From JAZKIX01 sp040384645 (GTDB lineage Bacteria; Pseudomonadota; Gammaproteobacteria; Burkholderiales; Burkholderiaceae_D), in contig JAZKIX010000085.1 in assembly GCA_040384645.1 (NCBI GenBank), positions 4,569 to 68,568 on the forward strand: a stretch of DNA of 64,000 bases. Reading direction: 5' to 3'. This document shows, in pieces, positions 56,362 through 64,000 of this stretch (its first letter is position 1; the number at the start of each line of letters is the position of its first letter). Under the pieces are notes generated by a model. That model was not told the DNA's origin, made no database searches, and worked only from the letters and a program-made list of their open reading frames with translations. Made by a program: the position numbers and the translations under genes.

Positions 56362-58464
56362 TTACTCCGTGAGCCAAACGCTGCTATTAACACCACGCGG
56401 ATAATATTTCGCGGCGTAGAGCACGCCATCGACCACTTGTTCGCTCCAGCACCAGGCGCTCAATTCCGGGTGCAATTGCCAATTGGCGTGCGCGACGTCG
56501 GCGCGGTGGTTGATGTCGGCAATCGGCAGGCGCAATAGATGGCGCGCGGCGAATTGGCAGACGTACACTTTGGCCGGGAAGGTGTTGGCGCTGGTGGAAC
56601 TAATGCGCCAGCCGCCGTCGGGATACAGGCACGTGTCGTCGCGCAAGACGTGTTCCATCATATGACGGCTGAGCGCTTTGAAGTAATCGGCAAATTCGCC
56701 ATCGAGCGCCAGCGCCTGATGCGCGCCGCCGAAATGGGCGTAGGCCAGACCTTCGATTACTGGCAGGATGATAGCTTCGGTCTTGCCTTCCAATAAGGCT
56801 GGAATGCGTCCGTTGGCATCGGCTGCCGCCGTGATGGTGGCAGCAGCACGTTGTGCTTGTGACTGGGCGCGACCACGTCCGCCGATTTCTTCAACCCGCT
56901 CGAACAAGCGCGCCAATACCACGCTGGCAGCCCATAATTTGCCGCCCAGATAGGTGTTGCCGCTGGCTTGGCCAAGCGAGAGATCGATGCAGTCATAGGT
57001 GGTGATTTCACGACCGGTGCCGCAACGCGAACTGTCCCAGCGCATGACGCCGATGCGTTGCGCCGGATCGGGATGATCGCGCCGCTCCATGCTTTCCAGG
57101 CATTGCAACAAGACGCCGGTATTTTTCTTCAGCCAAACCAGATCATTGGACGCTTGCACATACAGGCCGGCGGTCAAGACCCAGTTGAGCAATTCTTCCA
57201 TCGTCATGTGCGAGAAGCAGCCGCTCAAATTGGTGCGCTCGTAGGATGAGCGACCGGCTGGCGTGAACACCGCCGCCGCACCCATATCGTGGGTGAAGGA
57301 GATGCCGCCGGCGGCTTTCTCGCCGCGCCAGGAGATATCGTCGGTATAGCTGTAACGCGCCGTGTATTGGTCCAGCACATTGCGCACGGTCCAAGGATGT
57401 TGCTGCACTTCGTACAGCGAATGGTCGGGCACCAGATCAAGTGTATTGATCATGTTGTACTCGCCTTCGTTGACGTTCCACAAAGGCTGGCCGTCTAGCT
57501 CGAGCATCTGGGTCGAAAACAGGTAAGAACGCGTCGCATGCGCCACGGTGAATTTTTGCGCTTCGCTAAGTTTGCTATTGCGCAGCTTTTCGTCGGCACG
57601 GGTGGCACGCAAGCGGGCATCGTCGAAATTATCCAGCGCGAAACGTCCAACTGCTTCGGTCGAATCGAACCAGCGGTTGTACAGATAACGCGTCGCCACG
57701 CCAGCAGTGGCAACACCGGCGCGATGGAAGCAATAGGCAAAACGCAGGGTCACTTTGGTATTGGCTGGCACGTCGAAACCGATCATGCCCTGCCCGCCCA
57801 GACCGCTGCTACGGTTGGCGGCGTTATTGACGTCCAGCATTTCTTGCCACGCCAGGCCGAGCGAACTCCATGCGCCTGGATGATCGGACACCAGCGCCAT
57901 GTCCATACCACTGCCGATACCGACCAGACCATTGTCGCCTGCAATATGGCGCAAGCCGTAACAAGGGTCGATCCGGTTAAAACCCACCGCAAGGATACGC
58001 GAGCGTGCGCCCTTGCTATTGTCGACCGTCACTTCGGCCCAGACTGCTGGCACCAGCGCCCGCTTTAAATCGACCGTATCGCCCAAGGCTGGATCGGGAA
58101 TCGCACCGCCAGGGCTATAGAGGGTATAAGTCAAATCGCCGGCATGCCAGGCATCGGAGGCGATCGCGAACTTGCGCTCGATTTCGGTTTGCTCATAGGC
58201 GCGCAAGACGATCTTGTCGCCGCCCAGGCCGTCGTGGCTGGCGACATAACGTTCGGCTTCGGAACCTGCCTTCAAATCGATGAATGGCATGACGTCGAAC
58301 TCGCCTTGCTTGTCGGCAGATTCCAGCGCGATCAAGATATCTTGGTTCGGCGCCTCGCAGCGCTCCAAATCCATGCCGCCGCGTGCACCGGGAAAGCCCA
58401 ACGTCAGGCTGGCATGGGCACCGATAGGCGCATGCTGGGTGTTGAAAAATTGATTTTTAATCAT
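56362..58464 (-). CDS. Glycoside hydrolase family 52 (beta-xylosidase type)
   Basis: 700 residues, the full length of GH52, a small family of retaining beta-xylosidases. The opening NQFFNTQHAPIGAHASLTLG (family start), LFSTQMLELDGQPLWNVNEGEYNMINTLD region (in parts) with the likely nucleophile Glu of NEGEYNM, and the likely acid/base Asp of TTYDCIDLSLGQASGN are present. There is no signal peptide, so it is cytoplasmic and would need imported xylo-oligosaccharides; no xylose genes lie in the window. GH52 is best known from thermophilic Bacillales. Confidence 0.9.
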   Translation of the reverse strand: MIKNQFFNTQHAPIGAHASLTLGFPGARGGMDLERCEAPNQDILIALESADKQGEFDVMPFIDLKAGSEAERYVASHDGLGGDKIVLRAYEQTEIERKFAIASDAWHAGDLTYTLYSPGGAIPDPALGDTVDLKRALVPAVWAEVTVDNSKGARSRILAVGFNRIDPCYGLRHIAGDNGLVGIGSGMDMALVSDHPGAWSSLGLAWQEMLDVNNAANRSSGLGGQGMIGFDVPANTKVTLRFAYCFHRAGVATAGVATRYLYNRWFDSTEAVGRFALDNFDDARLRATRADEKLRNSKLSEAQKFTVAHATRSYLFSTQMLELDGQPLWNVNEGEYNMINTLDLVPDHSLYEVQQHPWTVRNVLDQYTARYSYTDDISWRGEKAAGGISFTHDMGAAAVFTPAGRSSYERTNLSGCFSHMTMEELLNWVLTAGLYVQASNDLVWLKKNTGVLLQCLESMERRDHPDPAQRIGVMRWDSSRCGTGREITTYDCIDLSLGQASGNTYLGGKLWAASVVLARLFERVEEIGGRGRAQSQAQRAAATITAAADANGRIPALLEGKTEAIILPVIEGLAYAHFGGAHQALALDGEFADYFKALSRHMMEHVLRDDTCLYPDGGWRISSTSANTFPAKVYVCQFAARHLLRLPIADINHRADVAHANWQLHPELSAWCWSEQVVDGVLYAAKYYPRGVNSSVWLTE

Positions 58465-58828
58465 ATGGCTCTATATAAAAAGTGTGAAAACAAATCCTGT
58501 GTGGCGTTAGCTTGGCGCGCATTTGCCAAAAAGTGCTTATCCTCCAAATATGGAAAATATAACAACCGAACCCGTTAAATCTATGGCTAAGTATGAGGAA
58601 CACGTTGGCAGTTCCTAGCTGGTCATACGCTGCACCAGTCCCCCAAGCCGCATTGAATTTCGATGACCTTGGCATTCTGAAGCTTGACCGCCGCCAGCAT
58701 AATGCCAACAACCAAGCGATTTATAACCAAAGCCGAGATTAATTGGCCAAAGTTAAAAAGTCCGTTGCAAATATGCATCGTATTTAAGTCCAACACTTGC
58801 CTATAATTCAAATATGCAAGCGCTATGA
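58465..58828. other. Intergenic region, no gene supported
   Basis: 364 bases upstream of the GH52 gene. A minus-strand frame at 58623-58832 has a hydrophobic stretch (LFNFGQLISALVINRLVVGI) but no start site or family match. It may be chance or a remnant. Confidence 0.4.
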
Positions 58829-59749
58829 TCAAGCACTGCGGTCTGCGATCCGCTTTGCCAAGGACTCGATCACGCCGCGTAACCAGCGTTGCGAGGGCTC
58901 ATTCTGGGTGCGTGCGTGCCAGGCTTGCGAAATGGCATACGAGGGGATTTCGAGAGGCACCGACAATACCTGGATCGGATAATGCGATGCAAATTTTTGC
59001 GCCGTACTCTTGGTCATGGTCATGAGCAGATCGGTGTGGATAATAATGTCGGGCGCGACCGTAAAATGCGGGATCGACAACACCACCTTGCGTTTCTGCC
59101 CCAGTTCCCCCAACAAGGTATCGACCAGTCCGACAAAACCGCGACCCTGCGGAGAGACCAAAATGTGGTCTTCCGCCAAAAATTGCGCCAGACTCAATTC
59201 TCCCTTGATGCGCGGGTGATCCTGACGCGCAAGGCAGACAAAACTTTCTTGCATCAGCGGTTTGCGATAGAGCTGCTCGGCGATTTCACCCAGATAGCCA
59301 AAGGCTAAATCCAGAGTACCTTTCACTAGGCCTTCACTGGCTAAATCGGGCGCCAGACTTTGTACCGACAGCTTGATTCCAGGCCCGACCTGGCTGATTT
59401 CAGCCATCAATTGTGGCAGCAAGAGCAGCTCGACGTAATCGTTCATCATCAAGTAGAACGTTTGCTCATGCGTCTGCGGGTCAAACGCGGCTGGCGTGAA
59501 GGTGCTCTCGATATTTTCCAGAATCTGGCGGATAGACGTCGCCATCGCTTCCGCACGCGGGGTTGGCATCAAGCCGCTCGCGCCGCGCACTAAAATTGCG
59601 TCGCCGGTCTGACTGCGCAAGCGCGCTAGTGCATTGCTCACAGCGGGCTGACTCAAGTGCAAGCGCTGCGCTGCGCGCGTCACACTGCGCTCGCCCAGGA
59701 GCGCATCTAACACGGGCAATAAATTGAGATCGAAGGTTTTTAAATTCAT
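58829..59749 (-). CDS. LysR-family transcriptional regulator
   Basis: 306 residues. The N-terminal winged HTH (about 1-65) reads FDLNLLPVLDALLGERSVTR then AAQRLHLSQPAVSNALARLR; the rest is the two-lobed effector-binding domain. The NLKTFDLNLL start resembles the NodD/LinR-like subgroup. ATG 59749 gives the family start. It is divergent from the metallo-hydrolase gene with 92 bases between, the classical LysR arrangement, so that gene is the likely target. The GH52 gene lies downstream on the same strand. Confidence 0.92.
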   Translation of the reverse strand: MNLKTFDLNLLPVLDALLGERSVTRAAQRLHLSQPAVSNALARLRSQTGDAILVRGASGLMPTPRAEAMATSIRQILENIESTFTPAAFDPQTHEQTFYLMMNDYVELLLLPQLMAEISQVGPGIKLSVQSLAPDLASEGLVKGTLDLAFGYLGEIAEQLYRKPLMQESFVCLARQDHPRIKGELSLAQFLAEDHILVSPQGRGFVGLVDTLLGELGQKRKVVLSIPHFTVAPDIIIHTDLLMTMTKSTAQKFASHYPIQVLSVPLEIPSYAISQAWHARTQNEPSQRWLRGVIESLAKRIADRSA

Positions 59750-59841
59750 TGCGTGAATATACTCTATCAAATTTATCCATTTAACAAATGAATTAATGTA
59801 CTTCAGAATCACGCCTGTTTTCAACTATTCAGGAGTTCCAC

Positions 59842-60690
59842 ATGAGCTTAACCATCACAAGAAAATCCAACGCAGGTGTTGGCTTACCCTATATCCACCC
59901 GCTACGGCGCAGTAAGTCATTCTTCAAATACTTAGCGCTCGCATCTGCATTCTCACTGGCAAATTGTGCTCTGGCCAGCGACAGCAATCATGCCAAGCCC
60001 GAAATCAAGCAAATTCGATTGGGCACGTCGAACGCATTCTTAATCAAGTCCGACAGCAAGAATATCTTGATCGACACCGGTGAAAAAAGCGACCTCGCCG
60101 CGTTGTTGGCAGCACTGGCCACGGAAGGCGTGCCGGTCGAAAAATTGACCAGCGTGATCCTAACCCACGGTCACCATGACCACGCCGGTCTGGCCGCAGA
60201 AATCAAACGGCGCAGCGGCGCGCAACTGATCGTCGGCGCGGGTGACGCCGGTATGACCCACGCGGGTCACGACGATGAACTCAAGCCCACCAACCTGATG
60301 GCGCGCATCCTCAAACGTTTTGCCATTGACCCGGCATACGAAGGTGTGGTCGCCGACGTGCAGGTCGACACAACGCTCGATTTAAATCCGTTCGGCGTCC
60401 CCGGACGCGCGGTGCAGATGCCGGGGCACACCGCAGGATCATTGGTGGTGGTGCTTGACGACGGACGCGCCGTGGTCGGCGACATCATGTTGGGCGGCTG
60501 GCTCGGCGGTGCGATGTTCGCCGACAGTCCGGGTGAACATTACTTCCAGGCCGATCAAGCGCGCAATCACGACAACATCGTCGCGCTGCTCAAGCAAACG
60601 ATCCACACCTTTTACCTAGGACACGGTGGCCCCGTGACTCGTGCAGCGGTGCTGAAAGCATTCGACCTAGCGGATCCGCAACAAAAGTAA
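59842..60690 (+). CDS. Exported metallo-beta-lactamase-fold hydrolase
   Basis: 282 residues. The first about 47 residues hold a long signal-like segment (FFKYLALASAFSLANCALAS). The MBL metal motif is ILTHGHHDHAG (H-x-H-x-D-H, about residue 115), followed by MPGHTAGS, VVGDIMLGG and FYLGHGG, which complete a di-metal site of the glyoxalase II / lactonase-like type. Substrate unknown. AGGAG lies nine bases before the ATG. Divergent from the LysR gene that probably controls it. Confidence 0.87.
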   Translation: MSLTITRKSNAGVGLPYIHPLRRSKSFFKYLALASAFSLANCALASDSNHAKPEIKQIRLGTSNAFLIKSDSKNILIDTGEKSDLAALLAALATEGVPVEKLTSVILTHGHHDHAGLAAEIKRRSGAQLIVGAGDAGMTHAGHDDELKPTNLMARILKRFAIDPAYEGVVADVQVDTTLDLNPFGVPGRAVQMPGHTAGSLVVVLDDGRAVVGDIMLGGWLGGAMFADSPGEHYFQADQARNHDNIVALLKQTIHTFYLGHGGPVTRAAVLKAFDLADPQQK

Positions 60691-60771
60691 AGCAAACTAA
60701 ACCCCAGTCAATTGCCGACATGACGGCATCTTGATGCCGGTACTCGATAACCTCTAACTTAGGGAGGATTT

Positions 60772-61227
60772 ATGAAAAACCACACACAATTTTTTCCTCA
60801 ACTTTTTACTCGAATCGCAACGATATCGACCTTCGCGCTGATGCTGGCACTGACCGGCTGCGGTATGGCGCAACGTGCCGGGGAGGACACAACCGCTGCA
60901 GTTCAGGCACCTTTACCACAAATCGTGGTGGATTATTTTGCGGGCTGGAATGCATCGGATAGCGCACGGGTGCTGGCTACTTTCACTTCGGATGGCGTGT
61001 ACATCGATCCACAAGTACCGAATGGTTTGCGCGGCACCGAGATGATGGTGTATATCGACCAGTTCAAGGGATTTAAAGTAAAAACGCCCTCCTATCGATT
61101 CTTAGCCGATGGCAGTCCCGAAGTGTTATGGGAGCTTTTTGACCCCAGCGGCAAATTGATTGCGAAAGGTAAAGACGTCATGGCCATTAGCAATGGCAAG
61201 CTAGCGAGGGTCGTCGGTTCTTGGTAG
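60772..61227 (+). CDS. NTF2/SnoaL-like lipoprotein
   Basis: 151 residues. Signal with hydrophobic stretch ATISTFALMLALTGC, a lipobox ending at Cys (about residue 29). The mature domain has the SnoaL/NTF2 pattern VVDYFAGWNASDSARVLATF and GVYIDPQVPNGLRGTEMM, a cone-shaped alpha+beta fold used by many small hydrolases and binding proteins. Strong AGGGAGGA ribosome-binding site. 81 bases after the metallo-hydrolase gene, possibly the same operon. Confidence 0.83.
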   Translation: MKNHTQFFPQLFTRIATISTFALMLALTGCGMAQRAGEDTTAAVQAPLPQIVVDYFAGWNASDSARVLATFTSDGVYIDPQVPNGLRGTEMMVYIDQFKGFKVKTPSYRFLADGSPEVLWELFDPSGKLIAKGKDVMAISNGKLARVVGSW

Positions 61228-61394
61228 GAGAAAAATGATCGGACGCATCTTTAACCAGCCGGCCTGACTTTGCGTATCCGCCCAAAATATTGGGGTGGGT
61301 GCGCAACGGCGGCTGTCGCTTCGCCTTGAATTGCCGTACATTGCGCATGAATCAACACCGACGGCCAATCAATTCTTTAAGCGCAAGCGTCAAA

Positions 61395-62266
61395 ATGCAT
61401 CCAAATAATATTCCCCAGACTACCGACGATGGCTTGCCCAAGTTACTGTCGCAACCGGACCTGTTTNNNNNNNNNNCACGGTCCCAGTGGCCTGGACCTA
61501 TCCGCGTCACGACCATCCTTATTTTGAACTCTGTGTACTGGAAGCGGGCGAGCAACATACGCGCCTCACCGGCCATACGCTGATCCAGCACCCCGGCGAT
61601 ATCTTGCTGCTTTGTCCGTTTGACGCGCATGGCAGCAGCGCACCGCTGGGTGCGACTTTATTTTGCATGCATTTCGATGTCGATGAGATGGCCTTGCGGC
61701 GCTTGTTATGCCGCGCCGGGTCACGCGTGTTTCAAGCAGATAGCCCGGTAGCGCGTCAATTGCATACGCCACTGCAACAGTTACGCAATTTGTCGCTTGC
61801 CAGCGACAGCCATGCGCTGGTGCAACGTTTGCAACTGACATCGCATTTGTTCGCATTTTTTGCCGAACTGGCGCAAGCATTGCTAATGGAAAATCACCAT
61901 TTACCCGAATTGTCACAAGCGACCTTGCAAACTGCCAGCCGTCTGGCCGAACGGATCGAACGCGCTGTAGAAAACGGCACGCCACTATTTAGCATCGAAT
62001 CAGCGATCAAACAACTCGGTTACCACCCCGACCATGGCAACGCGATGTTCCGCCAGGCTTTCGGTTTCTCAGCGCGGCAATACCGCTCAAGCCTAAAGTT
62101 GCGGCGCGCCAAAATGCTACTGCTCGACAATGCGCTGGGTATCGGTGAGGTGGCACAACGCTTGGGCTACGACGATGGCATGCGCTTTAGCCGCCAGTTC
62201 AAGCGCTGGTGCGGGCTGTCGCCATCGCAGTTTCGGGCTGAAATCGGGCTTGCCAAAACTGAATAA
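61395..62266 (+). CDS. AraC-family transcriptional regulator, with assembly gap
   Basis: About 290 residues. Cupin-like sensor start (YPRHDHPYFELCVLEAGEQH then LIQHPGDILLLCPFDAHGSS) and a C-terminal AraC HTH domain (about the last 95 residues; SIESAIKQLGYHPDHGNAMF then RQAFGFSARQYRSSLKLRRA). Ten N at 61467-61476 interrupt the first 25 codons and break the frame. The start at 61395 is the best upstream ATG in the pre-gap frame, with the post-gap frame entered at about 61478. Could govern the GH52 gene or neighbours; no target is evident. Confidence 0.85.
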
Positions 62267-62289
62267 TCAACGGTATTTAATCAGCAAAA

Positions 62290-62320
62290 ATAGCAAATGG
62301 GCCATCAGGCCCATTTGCTA
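62290..62320 (-). terminator. Terminator of the DUF11 gene
   Basis: AGCAAATGGGCC-ATCA-GGCCCATTTGCT, a perfect 12-bp stem. The A5 run on the left reads as a T5 tail on the minus strand, 22 bases after the DUF11 gene stop. Confidence 0.85.
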
Positions 62321-62341
62321 TCGATTAGTGCAAATACATCG

Positions 62342-63973
62342 TCAAACTCTGCGTCGCGGCATTTTTAACATGCCCAGCAACAGCATCAAACCCGCCATCA
62401 AAGCCATTGCCCATTCCGACATGGTTGGCACCGGCATGACTGTCACCGGTGGCGGGGGCGGCTGCAAACTCACTGTAAACGTATTGTTAGGCAAAATTGG
62501 GTCGCCCGGTGCATCGACAATAGCAGTGTTAAGCAAAGGCGTTGCGCCGTTATACGGCGAATTGACCAGCACACTAAGCGTAAACACGCGGCTGGCATTG
62601 ACCGCCAGCGGCCCTACCGGACATGTGACGGTACCCGCCAGGTGGACACAATTGGCTGCCGCGACAAAACTGACACCGGCTGGCAAGACATCGATCACTT
62701 GCGCACCATTACTGGCTACGGGACCATTGTTGACCACGGTCAACGTGTAATCGATCTGGTGACCGGCGACCAGGGTGCCGGATGCAACGGTCTTGGTAAT
62801 CGCCAGATCGGTGATCACACTGAAGCGGCGTGCAGTGGTGTCATGCGTCACTGCATTGTTAGCGAGCAGGGTTTCCGTCTCGTTCACTGTCACATTGGCG
62901 GCGTTAAATGCGGTGCCGCTGGTCGCGCCTGAAATAGTGAGCGATTCGGCGCGCATGGCATAAGTCACGGTCGCGGTCTGACCGCTGCTTAGGCCAGGGA
63001 AGGTACACGTCAACGTCCCACTGATCACGCCAATCGCAGGTTCGACACAGACGCCGCCCGCATTCACCGTCAGTCCACCTTGGTAGCTGAAGGTAGCAGT
63101 CGGTGTCGAACCTGGCGCCGGGAACACATCCGTCATAACCACATTGGTACCGGCGGAAGGACCACTATTGTTGACCGTGATCGTGTACACCGTGGACTGG
63201 CCCAGATCGACCGGATCAACGCTATCGACCTTGTTGATCAGGATATCGAGTTGCGCTGCTGTCACCGGGGTGCTGGTGGTGGCGCTATTGTTGGCCAGGT
63301 TCGAATCAGTGGTGACGGTGGTCACGGCTACCGAATTGACGACATTGCCGCCCACGGCGGAATTTAACGGTCGCAATTGATAGGTCACGGTGAACTGACT
63401 ATTGTTGGCTATCGATACCCAGCTGCATACCAAACTACCGCCGACCGCGCCTGCTACAGGTACCGTGCCACAAGTACCGCCACCGGTGATATTGGTCACC
63501 GCGACAAAGGATGCATTGACCGGCAAGGTATCGGTCAAGCTGACGGTTTGCGCGGTGGACGGGCCATTATTGTGTACCGTTGCGACAAAGGTCAGCGGTG
63601 CGCCCGCCGGTACAGTCAAAGGTGTGGCCGTCTTACTGACCGTGATATCGGCAATGGCAGTCACGGCACTGGTCACCGACCCATTATTGTTGGTCAATAC
63701 AGGATCGCCAATATTAGGATCGCCAATATCGGTCGACCTGACCGACGCGTTATTTGTCCGGTTGCCGCTGGTCGCGATACTAGGACGTACCACGACTGTC
63801 ACTGTGGCGCTCGCGTTCAAGATCAAAGTGCCCAGATTGCAACTCAGAGTTTGCGGCGTGCCGTTAGTGACGGCGTTTGGTGTACAAGTACCCTGCGAAG
63901 GTACTGCAGAACGGAAGCCGCCGGTACTGACCAGATTCGCCAGAGTATCGCTGACGATGACATTGGTGGGCAT
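62342..63973 (-). CDS. DUF11-repeat surface protein with IPTL-CTERM tail, N-terminus missing or broken
   Basis: 543 residues of at least four DUF11-type beta-sandwich repeats of about 110-125 residues, each with NNGP-like turns (VVNNGPVASNG, VHNNGPSTAQT, VNNSGPSAGT) and a DTLP/DVLP/DVFP strand. The end is PVPTMSEWAMALMAGLMLLL followed by a basic tail PRRR, an IPTL-CTERM sorting signal processed by an exosortase-like enzyme in related bacteria. The first residues (MPTNVIVSDTLANLV) start inside a DUF11 repeat with no signal peptide. A stop lies in frame at 63986-63988, so the gene is frameshifted or the sequence is unreliable near the window edge. Confidence 0.85.
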   Translation of the reverse strand: MPTNVIVSDTLANLVSTGGFRSAVPSQGTCTPNAVTNGTPQTLSCNLGTLILNASATVTVVVRPSIATSGNRTNNASVRSTDIGDPNIGDPVLTNNNGSVTSAVTAIADITVSKTATPLTVPAGAPLTFVATVHNNGPSTAQTVSLTDTLPVNASFVAVTNITGGGTCGTVPVAGAVGGSLVCSWVSIANNSQFTVTYQLRPLNSAVGGNVVNSVAVTTVTTDSNLANNSATTSTPVTAAQLDILINKVDSVDPVDLGQSTVYTITVNNSGPSAGTNVVMTDVFPAPGSTPTATFSYQGGLTVNAGGVCVEPAIGVISGTLTCTFPGLSSGQTATVTYAMRAESLTISGATSGTAFNAANVTVNETETLLANNAVTHDTTARRFSVITDLAITKTVASGTLVAGHQIDYTLTVVNNGPVASNGAQVIDVLPAGVSFVAAANCVHLAGTVTCPVGPLAVNASRVFTLSVLVNSPYNGATPLLNTAIVDAPGDPILPNNTFTVSLQPPPPPVTVMPVPTMSEWAMALMAGLMLLLGMLKMPRRRV

Positions 63974-64000
63974 CGCTGCGGTGCGTTACGCTACCCAATG

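Noticed and set aside
58623..58832. Minus-strand hydrophobic frame upstream of GH52
   Set aside because: No ribosome-binding site, no family resemblance, and it overlaps the expected promoter region.
3277..61476. Frame changes at the N runs (3277, 16059, 43777, 61467 and 11195) as real mutations
   Set aside because: The runs are arbitrary-length assembly gaps; coding similarity resumes in the expected family order on both sides.
1..64000. CRISPR arrays, tRNA or rRNA genes, prophage
   Set aside because: No regularly spaced short direct repeats with unique spacers, no tRNA-like TTCGAATCC arm in a cloverleaf context, and no phage structural genes were found on reading both strands.

Overview
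The window looks like chromosomal DNA of a Burkholderiales betaproteobacterium, most likely an Oxalobacteraceae-type organism (Herminiimonas / Undibacterium / Glaciimonas-like). The basis is family content only: a Gcr-type 'site-specific recombinase' membrane protein, DUF1841, tandem c553-like cytochromes, an alaA-type aminotransferase beside hom, a Mth938-type gene, PrmB, and moderate GC. No rRNA, tRNA, CRISPR array, phage structural gene or intact transposase was seen. The sequence is a draft scaffold: N runs at 3277-3286, 11195-11255, 16059-16068, 43777-43786 and 61467-61476 all interrupt genes, so frame changes there are artefacts.

Layout. 0-10 kb: dapE (5' partial), prmB, an ABC-F ATPase, a GlxA-type regulator divergent from a small monooxygenase-fold protein, an orphan galactitol-type PTS IIC permease and a periplasmic amino-acid-type binding protein. 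10-14 kb: hom and an alaA-like aminotransferase on the minus strand. 14-22 kb: a Mth938-type gene followed by a complete arn pathway (arnT, one SMR subunit, arnB, arnC, split arnA, arnD) for adding L-Ara4N to lipid A, then a peroxiredoxin. 22-31 kb: PIN-PhoH ATPase, cold-shock protein, a giant degenerate-kinase/ATPase/GAF/histidine-kinase hybrid broken by a frameshift, and a catalase-fold protein. 32-39 kb: DUF1841, two cytochromes c, Gcr, and a MoxR-GNAT-VWA module. 39-42.7 kb: a secreted modular glycoside hydrolase and a membrane protein.

42.7-48.4 kb is an accessory island. Eight small unrelated minus-strand genes (lipoproteins, GFA enzyme, zinc-ribbon proteins, DUF2314, small membrane proteins) are laid out as pairs between four related boundary repeats spaced 1.2-1.36 kb apart. 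One intergene space holds an attC-like imperfect palindrome. This looks like an integron-type cassette cluster without an integrase, or an analogous modular array.

48.7-55.1 kb is a lipid-metabolism cluster equivalent to E. coli ynbABCD: CdsA-like, hydrolase-methyltransferase fusion, CDP-alcohol phosphatidyltransferase, and PAP2 plus dual-specificity phosphatase. It is extended by a patatin-like protein and an SDR reductase. Its reaction logic suggests a self-contained route to an undefined phospholipid. 55-64 kb: a nucleotidyltransferase, a GH52 beta-xylosidase, LysR/MBL divergent pair, an NTF2-like lipoprotein, an AraC regulator and a DUF11 surface protein with an IPTL-CTERM tail.

Across the window a dispersed intergenic repeat of about 75 bp occurs 12 times in both orientations, with two conserved hairpins whose stems show compensatory changes. 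It is the most distinctive non-coding signal here.
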